A stretch of 64,000 nucleotides of DNA from Trichostrongylus colubriformis. Taxonomy: Eukaryota; Nematoda; Chromadorea; Rhabditida; Trichostrongylidae. Below, piece after piece: positions 47,365 to 58,468 of the stretch. A model generated the notes under the pieces. The model had not been told where the DNA came from and searched no databases. It saw only the letters and a list, made by a program, of their open reading frames with translations. Within the stretch, counting starts at the first letter, position 1. The number at the start of each line of letters is the position of its first letter. Both the position numbers and the translations under genes were made by a program. The DNA is taken from positions 16,915,725 through 16,979,724 of the forward strand of contig OZ022260.1 of assembly GCA_963978905.1 (NCBI GenBank). Reading direction: 5' to 3'.

Positions 47365-47504
47365 CACCATTAGAGTTACCAGCACCATTCGTGGATGTGT
47401 CCTGTAGGAGCAGTATCGATAACTGGCGACCATCAGCAGCGGCGAACTGACCCAGCATATCCATGTGCCATCATATATCCTTTTCCATTGATTTTTCGCA
47501 ATCG

Positions 47505-47762
47505 TTACGAGTAAAGAGGTGTTGTTGGCAAAACGCCAAGGCAATAAAGCGCGACGAGCCCAGCATAGCGCCGCGGCCTCGTAAATCTGAGACGAGGCAC
47601 GAACGACGTCAACGAGGAAGATGGAGGTTGAAGGCGGAGAAGGCCTGTTGTGCTGTTAGAGAACGCAGATCCATCAGCAGCATAAGAAGCCGTGAGGTTT
47701 GACAGGGAAGGGACTGTATCGAGATTTAGGTCAGCAGTTCCTCTTGAAGCTGAATTTGTCAT
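47505..47762 (-). CDS. anonymous minus-strand ORF (85 codons)
   Basis: The ORF begins MTNSASRGTADLNLDTVPSL and is Ser/Thr/Leu-rich with an arginine-rich patch (RLRFTRPRRY). Composition is protein-like, but the region is GC-rich and also open on the + strand. No domain, splice border, or downstream polyA signal was seen. Confidence 0.2.
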   Translation of the reverse strand: MTNSASRGTADLNLDTVPSLSNLTASYAADGSAFSNSTTGLLRLQPPSSSLTSFVPRLRFTRPRRYAGLVALYCLGVLPTTPLYS

Positions 47763-48289
47763 AGATTCGATCAGGTCGACCCCAAACGCTCATTTTGTCA
47801 GCATGTAATCAATATCGTACCGGTAATTTGAAGACATCATTTCTAGGTTTATCCATTTCCCAGCCCGGGTTGTTTTCCAGACCCATGACGGAATTTAGGT
47901 CTTACTTAGCTATTTGGGTAGGGCCTGGAAACCCTAAGCAGAAGGCCTATCTGAGTTGTCTGAAAAATAACGATCCAGAAGGGCTTGCGTTGGGTGTATT
48001 ATTACAGAGATTTAAACGGCATTTAAACAGAAGTATGCGATCTTACTCGATGAAAAGTAACTAGCAACGCTAACTGGCCCTCAGAGTCCCTAGTCGTAGA
48101 GAGGGAATGCCCCTAGCGAATTGGCGGGTGTTCTGAGCATATAAACCTCTCAAGTCCTGAGTAAAAGTGCGGTTCATACGCAATGGTAAGCCAAGGTGTA
48201 GCCCCCTACCAGTTACCGAAGTTACCCCTACCCACCAGACGAACCAAACAAGTCAGAACATTTGAGCCATTGGTCCCGGCCTACCACCT

Positions 48290-48581
48290 ACTCGTAACCA
48301 GCAGCCATGTCACCATTGCTGGCAATCCATAGCCTAGCGCTGGTGGATGGCGATCGTCGCCAAACCGTAGGTAATAAATTTTGAAGCGTTGGACGAGCAC
48401 CGCGCCACGATGGGGGGAAGGGGCGTGGTCTTGTGCGCTGCGACCGCCGGCCGCGCGATTCACCATAACGCCGCTGCAGTGAATTCACTCCCCTGCCCGT
48501 CCACGACTGCTGCTGCCATAGCACTCACGTAACTGCTTGCATACACCAGTCTTACAGCCTGCCAGCCAGCACTACAACCTG
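48290..48581 (+). promoter_or_regulatory. GC-rich 5' region of the Frizzled-like gene
   Basis: The 290 bases before the Frizzled start codon are clearly richer in CpG than the surroundings, with CGACCGCCGGCCGCGCG at about 48440. Just before the ATG, AG dinucleotides after pyrimidines (CTTACAG and GCCAG, 48552-48570) could accept a spliced leader. No TATA box was noticed. Promoter function is inferred only from position and composition. Confidence 0.3.
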
Positions 48582-48677
48582 ATGTGGTGGGGTCACACTG
48601 TGCAGATCAGCATCCTCTTTCTGCTCTTCAACTGTTTTGGCCGCCGACAAGTGCAGGCAGCCTCAATTTTCGATCAA
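48582..48677 (+). CDS. Frizzled-type Wnt receptor, exon 1 (signal peptide)
   Basis: Thirty-two codons begin MWWGHTVQISILFLLFNCF, a typical signal peptide with a hydrophobic core at residues 8-19, and end ASIFDQ at donor CAA/GTCAGT in phase 0. It is assigned to the Frizzled gene because the next exon on this strand begins the cysteine-rich domain in the same phase, the order is correct, and secretion is required. The ATG was chosen as the first Met of the frame that leads the signal. The intron to exon 2 is 571 bp. Confidence 0.6.
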
Positions 48678-49248
48678 GTCAGTCTGATTATTGATTGGAC
48701 TTTTACTATACTTTCGCTTTTCCAGTGATACCATAGTCTCTGCTTATCATGTTCACAGTACCATAAGCTTGTTGACTTCACTATCACTTGAAATTGAGGC
48801 TCGACGGTCGTTTCTGAACTGATCGAACTCTGACAGTACAAACCAAAACACAAAGGATGTTCAAATAGGGCTCAGTCCGAGGAGTTTGAATGATGGACTG
48901 ATAAAAAATGACCCTGCTCGGATTCACTTCGCGACCATGGTGGACTGTGGTGGTCGTTTGGTAGATATCTCCTTGATGTATGACTATATAACGCGCCTGA
49001 TGAGTCAGTTGCTCGAGGGCATTTTTCCGCATACTCTCAGTGGAGGGTTTTGGGCCACTCCTAATACTAGCTCTTACTTGTTAAGGAATTGCCTGCATAT
49101 GCATACATCTGATACCTCGTTTCATTGCCTTACAGTGCCTGATAGGAACCTACTTTCAAAAAAAAAACTTCTTCATAGTCCTCTTCAAAAAACGCAGTAA
49201 TATTCCTTAAGTTTTGATGACTACTTGCTAAATACAGTGTGATTCCAG

Positions 49249-49353
49249 ACGTCGAAAGGAAAATGTCAACCAATCGAAATTCCATTGTGCAAAGAAGTTC
49301 CCTATAATTATACTTATTTTCCCAATCCATATCTACAACAGGATCAGCAAAGT
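49249..49353 (+). CDS. Frizzled-type Wnt receptor, exon 2 (first half of CRD)
   Basis: Acceptor GTGATTCCAG and donor AGT/GTGAGT bound 35 codons, phase 0 at both ends. The peptide contains CQPIEIPLCKEVPYNYTYFP, matching the start of the Frizzled cysteine-rich domain: C-x-x-I-x-I-P-L-C, then Y-N-x-T-x-x-P-N. The first two domain cysteines and the conserved N-glycosylation site (NYT) are present. Frizzled receptors bind Wnt lipoproteins through this domain and signal through seven membrane helices. Secreted Frizzled-related proteins and some kinases share the domain, but the spacing and the next exon favour a Frizzled. Confidence 0.85.
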
Positions 49354-50684
49354 GTGAGTTCAGCTCTCTTTCTTCTCCTCTTCCTCTTAGGCTCACTTTC
49401 CCCTACCTCAGCTTTAACAAAAGGGTTTATGACTTTTCGATAAGGTTTTAATGACTCCAAGCAAACATACAGAGCGATTATTTCCCTTGGCAGGAAAATA
49501 TTTGTCACAGATCACTTTCAATGTATTATTTTCCAGAAAGTTCTCATACACTGATTTGTACCTTGATTTTTTCGGCAATATTCATTTCAGTTTTTCAAAA
49601 ATTTAGTTTTCATAATAGATATACGGATTCAATTTTCCACTGATCATTCACTAGTTAAACGTGGAGATCACAACGATTCCATGTACGTCAAAAATTTCAA
49701 GAATGGAAATAGCAGGATTAGTCAAACGTTGATGGGGTTTTATATCGGCAGAATCAGTTTCTGTTCTGATTGGGTTGCTTGAAGCATTTTTCGAGCACCA
49801 ATAGAAGTCCAAAAATGTGACCAGAAGTTTGCTCAGATGGTTGGGTGGGGTGTTATTTCGGCGTTGTTTGCAGTTCTTCTCGGGGATTCCCAATGATGAT
49901 TGGTTGGGAGGGTCGTACTATGTGATGACTGGGATTAAGTTGGAGCTAGTGATACTAGATTTGACAGTTTCACGGCACCCGAATCTGCTTTGCTGTATGT
50001 CCCTGATCTTACCCTGGAAAAAGTTTAACAGAGACCAGCCAGTTGGTAACCTCTAGAGGCAGTCTTTTGAGAGGAAGGTAAAAGTGATACCATACCGAAG
50101 AATTCCCCTAAATAGCTCTTGTTCCTGGATCCGAAAGAACCCGGAGAAGTGAATACAGCTAGAGTTGCCATTAATATATGTATATGAGGATTAGTATAAT
50201 TGATGTGGTTACAAAATAATATGGCTGTACCGACCAGCAACGTCCGAATCCTAAGCATTCTGAGAATAAAAACGATGAAAATATTCTCATATTTCATGGA
50301 ATGGAAAAGAATGGTGGTTTTTCTCCTACGTAGACTCCTGTTCAAGTTTCTCCTAAGTGTTGGGTCTTCTAGCATCGACGATGGCGTACTCGTAAATCTT
50401 CAGCCGATAACAATCAGTAATATTTCAAAAACCTTTTTTTTTCCTCGAAGCAGTTGTTCTATGTTGGTGTTATGTCATTTTTCATTCACAAATGTGTTTT
50501 CCCTCTCAGCACCTGGGAGGTCGTTAGTTTTTTTCCTACTCGTCTTCCAGAACAAACTAAAAGTTGTCAAATTTTGTTATCGGTAGTTTTTTATTTCCGG
50601 ATCTCTTTATCCTTTTGAATTCAGTGAGCTAATTCTTTCTAAACCCTGCGTTATAATTACAAAACAATTTTTCTTGATCCTCCG

Positions 50685-50690
50685 TTTATT
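50685..50690 (-). terminator. polyadenylation signal AATAAA (minus strand)
   Basis: Read on the minus strand, CAATAAACGG lies 100 bp after the stop codon of the 71-aa ORF at 50791-51006, an appropriate distance for its 3' end. Confidence 0.4.
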
Positions 50691-50790
50691 GAATTTTCTG
50701 AAACGCTTCAAACCACAATCTTCTAGCGCCCTTCCAGTCTCCGTCGTCCTCACCGTCCTTCCTTGCTTCAAATCCCCTCACCATCATTCC

Positions 50791-51006
50791 TTACTCATCC
50801 GAAGTCGTTCCGAATTTGAACAAAATGTCATCCATCGACCGACCGATCACTTCTCGTTTCTCCTTGTAATCGATACTCTCTGTGCCTTTCGTAACGAAAG
50901 GCCGACCTCGTACTTCATGACATTTCCCAGAAGCGACGACGTTAGGCCCATCAGTGACGTCCAGACGCGGGCCGCCTCTCACATATACATAAAGCGGACC
51001 CGCCAT
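50791..51006 (-). CDS. small 71-aa protein gene nested in the Frizzled intron
   Basis: The complete ORF runs from ATG to TAA, with an in-frame TGA immediately before the ATG. The protein starts MAGPLYVYVRGGPRLDVTDG and ends FKFGTTSDE. Composition is strongly protein-like: alternating charged residues, several glycines, and a KGTESIDYKEKREVIGRSMD segment. The surrounding DNA is locally GC-richer than the intron and an AATAAA follows at the right distance. No signal peptide, membrane segment, or known motif is visible. It may be a genuine single-exon gene, or a retrocopy of a spliced gene. I do not recognise the family. Confidence 0.45.
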   Translation of the reverse strand: MAGPLYVYVRGGPRLDVTDGPNVVASGKCHEVRGRPFVTKGTESIDYKEKREVIGRSMDDILFKFGTTSDE

Positions 51007-54000
51007 TCACTACTATTGATAGGGCTATTTCCCTTTTTGACAGGCCATCAGAATATTTAGGGATCGTACCCTTTGCTGCTCGATTGCGTTCACTGTACGA
51101 CCGCATTTTCTGGTTCTCATGCACTTTGGAACGATAAAAACGGCAAATTCCATGAAAAAAGCTCGTGGCCCCTTGAGTTCGACTACTGTGGGCATCGACA
51201 CTGGATCAATGGTACCTGGTTGGGATAAGGGGACCGTAAAATGAAAGGTCAATGGTCGTCGGCCTTCTTGTGACGTGTCAATCATCCGACTACCACTCAT
51301 GTTCTTAGGATGGGTTCGAACAGAGTGGAACTTTGCCGTGGCTACTTCCACTCTCAGAATCCGGGGGTCAAATCTCGGCTGAAACACCGTTTGTTCAACC
51401 AAGCCTCCCCTCCCCACAGGGTAGATTTCGATAACGGACCCATAAGGAAGGACAAAGCATGTGCTGTGCATGGGCCGGCCCTGGGAATCACTGAGTCAGC
51501 CACATCGCATCCATGGCATCACTGCAATTCCGAATTGAGGTAATATGTGCGGCTTATCCGAAGAGATTGTTAACAACCAGTTAGCCATTCTTGCTATAAG
51601 AGTGAAATAGTAAACTTTCCTATCAATTGACCAGTTCTCCTGGAATTGTGCTACTTTTAAAAAATAACTTTCTCAGCATAAAATTGTGCTGAAACCAAAG
51701 CAACAATCACATTCTTTCAAATCGTGGCTTACTGTACCACAGCATCGATTACAGTACCAGAATCTCTGTTCTGCATGGAACTTCACTTGTAATTATGTTG
51801 GAGAGCTAAGTGATTTCATTAAATTACGAAAGTGCTTCTTGCTGTTTCCCCTTTCCAGTGAATTCCCAGATGGCTCAATGAGCACTCATCAGAAAAGGGC
51901 ACTTGTCGCCTTCTTTCCTGGCCTTGCTTACTATAGTCGTAAAATGCACAAGCAGATGCGGGCTCCGCAAAGAAGAAGCTAAATGAATCAGCTGACATCC
52001 ATGCTATTGGAATTTCTCCCGAATTCGTTTTCGTCCTAACAATTTCACGCTGCAATTAGTGACCGCCCCGGGACCCACATTTCATCGTTCCCACGTCCCG
52101 TGCGATATATTTTTTGGTCGGACGAGCGCTGCTCATTGATTATGGTAATTTTCACGGCACATAATACCGGCACGTTCGTGCCTATAGTATTTCCACAGGA
52201 CGAATCTCATCATCTGGCACAGCTCGATGGTCGTCGCCGAAATGCCGCATGACGACTCATGCATGCAGCTGTCGGCGCCAGCCTTTTGATTGCTCGCAGA
52301 TTTGGCATCACGACAAAAACTGGCTCCCATATGACCCACGTGGTTCTCAAATCCAGAAATTTTTGCGAGGCGGAAAAGCTTTTGAGAATTTGCTGTTTAA
52401 CATGCTAGAGCCGCCTATCGGGTGAAAAACCTGGTGTAATGGCCGTTGGAATTGCTTGAATGGAATGTGAGCTACGCGATAAAACCACCTTTTGCGTAGG
52501 TTTTAGAAACGAAAAAGCAAACTTGAGGTCCCACCGAGGACTGAGGGCGTCACTATGATGGAATTCTGGGGATTTTTACATCACTTCCTTCATTGTGCGC
52601 TAGGTGACACCTATTGTTAGTCACTGCCGAACTGCCAAATTCAGTTGTAGCTTCTCAGAGGTAGTAAAGTGACAAGTGGCGCTGTTCTCATTTGCACGGT
52701 AAGGGGACAGATCCTGCTCCTTTTATAACGTTAGGTGAAGTGGTTTTGTATTCATCCCATAAATCCATGGAAGCCGATATTGCAGTGCATCCCAGAAAGG
52801 GGGTGACCAACGTCGAATGCTTCATGCTTTCTCCAACACTCAGGTGATCTACGCGCTTGAGATTTTTTTAGCCTGATACATTATTGCCATTTCTCCTTGG
52901 ACTCTTTTTTCTCATAGAGGAGGAGTTCTATTCGATCTGGGTTGAGGTGGCGGATTTATTTCAAACTTCACTCATTCCGCAATGAACCATTCGCCGTTAG
53001 GTTTACCGCCAGACTACTGGTAGGAAGAAAACCGACTTCTCAAGATTTGCGATTGCGCCTCTCATTAACCTGATGCGAAGGCTACCTGAAAATAGTCCAT
53101 AGGAGGACCCTCAACAGTTACAAAAGGGTGTAAATGGCGTGGACGAAAAGTATTGGTGAATGATATACTTGAATCGGGAAGGGTAAGCGGTTCTGGGAAG
53201 CTGAAAAAGAAACGATCCACAGGATAGGTTGAAAAAAGTGCGATGATGCGCGATAGGATGAAAGTGGCGAATAAGACCACCCAAGAGGACGCATTAAAGT
53301 GGAACAAGCGCTCGCTATTGTTCAGGAAGAATGTCGCGCATCACACAGGAACAAAAAGCACGGAGAAGAGGGGAAGAATCCTTATTTGATTTGTTTCGCA
53401 TCGGAATCGTTCAAAGAGGGCCAGTGTTGCATGAGGGGGACTTTCCACTTCGCTTTTTTGGAGTTCCTCCCACGTAATTCATTGTATTTACCAACAAAAT
53501 GAGCAGCGAGCAACCAGAGAGCTCTTTCAATAGAAGGGAATTAATGCACATCGGAACGCGTTAATTTTTTTCTGAAACACGTCTATGCTTCTTTGGCGTG
53601 TAAGGGAGTACTGCAAAGAAAGTGTCCAGAACGATTCGACAGCTACATCCGCATGCTGTATCCGTATGCGCTCTGGTTTAGGAGTCTACAAACTGTTTAG
53701 AGATGTGATTTTCAGAGAGAAAATTTCTTTCGAACTTCACTTTTTCGCAGGAAAATATGTATAAGACCCGCAATGACCGAAAATAGAAATTGTTCAGGAG
53801 GAAAATGGAGCTAAAGTTCCATGAGGGGATTCAGAGACTATGGTAGTAGGGTTTAGGCCGAATATAAAATGATTATTGAATATGAACGTCGGAGTGCTCA
53901 CAAGTGCAAAGTAGAAGAAAATAGAATGAAAATGTCAAAATTTGGAATAAGTCCCTCTTCCCATCCTTGATGCTGACGGGGGGCGGGCCATGAACACAGG

Positions 54001-54801
54001 GGCAGCTGTTGAAAAAGATCTTTAGGCAAAGCCCAGCAGCACTAATTTTACTGGCAACATAGAGATTTTAGACCCCTATCTCTCATTCGGGTAACCCCAA
54101 CCCACATTACCCTTATCACTTTTTTCGAAACAGTTTCAATGGTCTTCTCAATCTCTAAGAGACGTCATAGCAGAAAGCCCTCTGAGTCTTTCTGTTTGTT
54201 CTGCTCGTTTCTAATGAATAGATAGGCTCCTCACATGACTGCTTAACGACCTCTTTGCATTTTCCGCCACGCCTCTACAAGCGATGAGTAATGCCATGAT
54301 TCAGTTGTTTCCGTGTCGGGCGTTTAGGGTATGGTTCACTGGGAATGGAAGGAAATAGTGCACATCTCATCTTTTCAAAGATTCGTCGCTTTTGTTTGTC
54401 GGAAAAGCACTTCAAGACATCTATAGCCAACTTTATAAACGTGAAAAAGGACAGCTGTGGTGCTCAATTCATAGTCTTACTTATTACGAAAGAAGGAACA
54501 GATGATACACTTGGGGTTCCTGGGTGAATTTATCCTTTTTCGCATAAGATTTATTGAGATGTGGCCTGGGCCATGTATTTCCTCCGTGTCGCTGACTTCC
54601 AAGGAAGCTGGAGTCAAGAACATCTTGGACCCAATTTCCTAGATGTAGGTAAGCGGTAGTAATGCTCTGACTAGTAGCGCTGCTCAGTTCTTGCGCGATT
54701 TGTGAGGAGGATTTTGAGTCTGCCTGACTTCAGACTTTGATGACATTAAGCTGGCTGGATGTCACCAAACTTGCCTTACATAAATACCAGGTTATGTGTG
54801 T

Positions 54802-54853
54802 CTGCCCTAAAAAAGGACTTGAGACTGACCTCCCGAGTCCTTTTCTAGGGCAG
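54802..54853. repeat. 18-bp stem hairpin in the Frizzled intron
   Basis: CTGCCCTAAAAAAGGACT (54802-54819) is mirrored by AGTCCTTTTCTAGGGCAG (54836-54853) with one mismatch and a 16-base loop. It could be a microRNA-like hairpin, a tiny MITE, or chance; nothing else supports a function. Confidence 0.5.
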
Positions 54854-55252
54854 GTATGTACACATTCAAGCCGGTCGTAATCGAAGGCTTCTTGAGTGAT
54901 TCATTTTTCGCATGGCAGCCCAGTACTGCCATACGACAAGCCTTGTAGGACTTGAAAACATGATGGCTGAAGAGTTGTTGTAGAAGAAGATGGGATTGAA
55001 TGTTGTGCAGGATAGGTCGACGTGGCATCGCGTCAAGTGATTCTCGGCCTTGATTCCTCGCCACGCTAACTGTAAAAGTGTCGCTCAGCATGGGTCGCCT
55101 TTTGCCATTTCTGATGCCAAGTCTTATTGTTAGTGCATCCCGGTTATTAACAGTAGTTTGCCCTTCTTTAGTAAATTTATACGAAGAGAGTCGCAATGCA
55201 ATTTGAAGGTTTCCCAGGACCTCTCTTATCAATCCTTATTATAATATTTCAG

Positions 55253-55399
55253 CTTCAAACAAACACCGAACATTTCAAGCCATTGATCAAAACAAAATGC
55301 AATCGGAACATTCAATTTTTCGTTTGCTCAGTATTCGCTCCGATGTGTCCCGAAGGCATGCCACAGGCGGTTACCAGTTGCAGATCCGTTTGTGAACAG
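55253..55399 (+). CDS. Frizzled-type Wnt receptor, exon 3 (second half of CRD)
   Basis: Acceptor AATATTTCAG and donor CAG/GTACGA bound 49 codons, phase 0 to phase 0. The peptide includes FKPLIKTKC, FFVCSVFAPMC and SCRSVCEQ, the diagnostic Frizzled CRD order of five further cysteines (3 to 7). With exons 1 and 2 this gives 116 continuous residues. The last three CRD cysteines and the conserved W-P pair should lie in the next exon, which was not identified. The seven membrane segments and the K-T-x-x-x-W tail were also not found in the remaining 8.6 kb, so the gene probably runs past the window. Which paralogue it is cannot be decided. Confidence 0.9.
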
Positions 55400-56287
55400 G
55401 TACGAACCACCTCGTTATTATCTAAAAACTGTGAAGTTCTATGGTTATTTTTCCCTCATACTATCTTTGAAGAGAGCTTAGGATGATACTGATCTCGAGC
55501 TACACTCCATATCTCTCACAAGTGGTCTCAATTTATCTACAGTTATGATAATCGCTCTGTTTCTAACGTCTTATCAAGGGGAACTAATATATGCCGATCT
55601 GCCATAGTAGTGATCGCTCAGAACTTCAATAATTAAACTTTTATTTGAAAGCTTTTTGGTTATCAAAGTCAATAACGATCACGGAAAATGAATGCACTAT
55701 CAGCGGTGCGATGATAAAAGACTTTCTGAACCAGATATGGTTCATCCACGGCGTTAATCCGCAATTATACATGCCTGTAAATGCAGTGCATCTATCGCAT
55801 GCGCATTGGCAAGGCTTAACTGGTTCTGCTGCTTAGCTAGGCGATAGTAGGGTGACGGTTGGGACACACGGTCAGTAGGACCACTGATTCACGCGCTGAC
55901 CATACACATCCCTTAAACTCGTTCTCTATAATTGTTTTCCCTAGAGACAGCAACGGAACAAACTTTCAAGGAGGATAGGATTTATATGAACAAGTTGTCT
56001 TATGTTAGTAATTTATGTCACAGGACAAAGGCCACAGGCTCTCACAGGGTCGCAGGCCTGGGTCAAACCGTGTGTCCCAACCTACACCTGGCAGAAGTAC
56101 AGTACGGTCAGTATCGCAACATTCATACAAACGTTATCTTCTATGCACTGCATCCTTTTCTCTGTAAAATTGGGAGTGGTACCGAAATAAAAGTGCCAGG
56201 CTACGACACTGCAGGTTTGCTATACTTTGCTGTAGCATAGTTGGCTATACACCAGTACTTGAAAAAGTCTAGGCTGCTACCTTGACA
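55400..56287. other. third-intron sequence with a short inverted repeat
   Basis: No exon completing the cysteine-rich domain was found. GTTGGGACACACGG at 55858-55871 is mirrored at 56067-56080 with similar flanks, suggesting a small inverted-repeat element about 240 bp long. ORFs here lack motifs. Confidence 0.3.
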
Positions 56288-56289
56288 TA

Positions 56290-56796
56290 CAGTAGCGCTC
56301 AAAAGTCTTCGGCCAGAACTTTTTTGTCATAACCTTTTTTCTACTTAACCAAATTTGACAAAATTTTAATATGTGGTGCCTGAACCTATTGCCAACGTTC
56401 CTTCTACTTGAGTGCCGCTTGTCACTTTCCATGGTTTTTTACAAGAATATACTACAAGGCCACCGAAAAAAAGTAAAAGGCTTGGTCAAGAATAACGGCT
56501 TTCTTCACAAAAACAAAACGAGCAAGCCTCAGAGTACATCAATATTTTGTAGAAAGACCCCGACTTTTGATGACAGCGGCACAGCGGGACGGCATAGGGG
56601 TGGCACTCCAAAAACAAAAAATTGCATTTAACCACGTAACTTATACCGCTGAGCGTCAAAATAGTATAAATTAGTATGCAGTGTATCCAAGTACAACATA
56701 CTAAAATTTCTCTTAGATCGGTGCAGTTGCAAAAAAGTTACAAGTGGAAAATCCAAGTGAAAGATCATTTCGCCGAAGACTTTTGAGCGCTACTGT
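56290..56796 (-). mobile_element. Tc1-like transposon remnant
   Basis: Perfect 24-bp terminal inverted repeats (CAGTAGCGCTCAAAAGTCTT and onward) are flanked by TA on both sides, the Tc1/mariner target. At 507 bp the element is about a third of the full length. On the minus strand at 56539-56595 a short frame reads MPSRCAAVIKSRGLSTKY and stops, matching the usual C-terminus of Tc1-type transposases (M-P-R-R-C-x-A-V-I-x-x-x-G-x-x-T-K-Y). The catalytic part is gone, so it is a non-autonomous deletion derivative. Confidence 0.85.
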
Positions 56797-57299
56797 ATCT
56801 TTAAAAACCTTCTCACGATATGTACTACTAAAAATCTTCGATATTCAATACATCGATGATGTTTAATTTTTGTAACTGCCATCGAAACTGGATGGAATCA
56901 CTGGACTACAAAAGATTATATGGCAGCATTTGTTATCACTTGACGGTGCGAAAAAAAGGTGGAATAGAAAGTCTTGCTAAAACGATATTGACGCAATTCT
57001 CTGTGACGAAGAACACTTATTTTTACCTTTATTTATTCATATGCACAAGGAGGTGCGCCATAGGTACAGAGATGCAAAACCATTCAACATTAAAAACATG
57101 CAATTCTTAAAAGAGGAAATCAGAAACTAAAGAAGAGGGAACTATCGAAACAACCCTGATATTTAAAAAAAATCAAACATAGTATTAGGATCTCTTTTCA
57201 GTTGTTATATCACCGAAATATCCAGTATTTACTGGCCTTTCATTTGATTTTCTTCTTGATAATGCGAAGACAAAAAGGCAGATGATTCAATATCCTTCA

Positions 57300-57545
57300 C
57301 TATTTCAAGCTCTATATAGTCAGGATGACTAGCCGGTCTCTAACAGGTTCGAATAGACCTGAGGATATCTCGGATTCCGAAACAACCAATAGAAAATGTT
57401 TCTTGTAAAAATTCTTTGAATTCTCTCCAAGCATCTAAAGTGTTCAACGAGATAGGAATTCCATACTGTAGAGCCATATTCTAAATGAGGCAGACATAAG
57501 TCTTATATAGCCCGACGTTTACAGCGGGGTCACTGCAATGAATAT
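57300..57545 (-). mobile_element. LINE (non-LTR retrotransposon) reverse-transcriptase fragment
   Basis: On the minus strand a frame reads DPAVNVGLYKTYVCLI, then after a one-base shift EYGSTVWNSYLV, then LERIQRIFTRNIFYWL. This order (Y-K-T-Y-V-x-x-I-L-E-Y-x-S-x-V-W, followed by L-E-R-x-Q-R-x-F-T) is typical of the C-terminal end of CR1/L2/Jockey-type reverse transcriptases. The frameshift and missing upstream domains show a dead fragment. It lies between the third Frizzled exon and the window end. Confidence 0.7.
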
Positions 57546-57668
57546 TTCTCGGCATCAGTAATATTGAGTTTAAGATTTGCGGTATTTTATTATATTACAT
57601 TATTATACTATCAATTTGACGAATTATTTATAGCTTTGCCTATGCGTTCCGTGGCAGCTAAGATTTGA

Positions 57669-57854
57669 GTGCGATTGTGCAGTGAAAGTATGATTTATGG
57701 TCGCAGTAATATTACAGTAAGTGGATCAAAGGAAGGATTATTCTGTCCTATTCTGAGAATAGGACGAGGAGTGTACGAGCACGTTGCACAGCTAGAAGTT
57801 CCTGTACTTCGAGGCTGTCCATCAGCTCAATGGAATGTTTTGGGAACTCTATAG
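57669..57854 (+). CDS. anonymous ORF (doubtful)
   Basis: The ORF has 61 codons including SGSKEGLFCPILRIGRGVYE and two further cysteines. An acceptor-like GTGCAG precedes it. It was examined as the missing Frizzled exon, but the cysteine spacing and W-P signature do not fit. No family is recognised. Confidence 0.15.
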   Translation: MRLCSESMIYGRSNITVSGSKEGLFCPILRIGRGVYEHVAQLEVPVLRGCPSAQWNVLGTL

Positions 57855-58468
57855 ATAGCTACCGCCGTGATGTGAATATAGCCGGGTGAACGGCAATTAT
57901 TTTTTGGCCTCATTCGTCTTCTTTCCTGCATCGGCCTGAGAGATGTGTGTGTGCACTTCCGCCGCCACATAATTAACTCAGATCATTCGTCGGCAGCGGA
58001 GCCGCTATACCGTGAAAAGCCGTCGGTTATTATTCAATTGTAAGCCCAATCGTAATTATTGGCCATCTTTGCGATCATTGTCCATCGCTCTATGAGCCTA
58101 TTTGAGCCGCGAATAGGCATCTACAGGCTGCATTTCTGGGAGATATTGCGCCACATAATGAGGGTTTTGGCAGCAAGCTATAAATCTGGAACGAGGTAAT
58201 GAGTTTGGTGTTCTCGCATGTGGAAAATGCGATATGTGAGTAATGAAGAAGAGGAAAAGGAAGAAGGGAGAAAGTTTGATGTAGTAGACGAATTCTGTAA
58301 GCCACTATCATTCGTGTATCCGAAACTTATTTTCGATTTCTGATTGGGATAGAACAGCAGGGCTGCGCAGCAATTGGAAACAAGTTGCGCTTTCAAAAAG
58401 AAGTAACGCCTTTGCTTCTAATAGTAGTTCTTCTAAGTCGAACCACATTCATTTGCCGGTATTTTGAG
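57855..58468. other. no gene seen
   Basis: A segment at 58436-58465 (CATTCATTTGCCG) recurs at 58889-58905, part of a short dispersed repeat. Nothing coding is supported. Confidence 0.3.

Larger units (their letters stand above)
49354..55252. other. 5.9-kb second intron of the Frizzled-like gene
   Basis: This intron holds a minus-strand small ORF with its own polyA signal (50791-51006), a hairpin (54802-54853), and otherwise no recognisable element. The stretch 51500-54790 has only short unremarkable ORFs. Confidence 0.6.

Noticed and set aside
50884..50900. 17-bp palindrome CCTTTCGTAACGAAAGG
   Set aside because: Lies within the 71-aa ORF and is short; no further structure supports it as a functional site.
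51025..51471. 148-codon minus-strand ORF
   Set aside because: Long for this window but without motif, splice context or polyA signal; composition looks random.
54807..55232. 141-codon minus-strand ORF beside Frizzled exon 3
   Set aside because: It runs through the hairpin at 54802 and intron sequence and has no recognisable domain; likely chance.
56853..57110. YIDD-like motif suggesting a reverse transcriptase on the + strand
   Set aside because: The frame stops immediately afterwards and surrounding residues do not match any reverse transcriptase; the real LINE fragment is on the minus strand at 57300-57545.
57669..57854. Missing fourth Frizzled exon
   Set aside because: It contains cysteines, but neither the spacing nor the W-P pair expected after cysteine 7.
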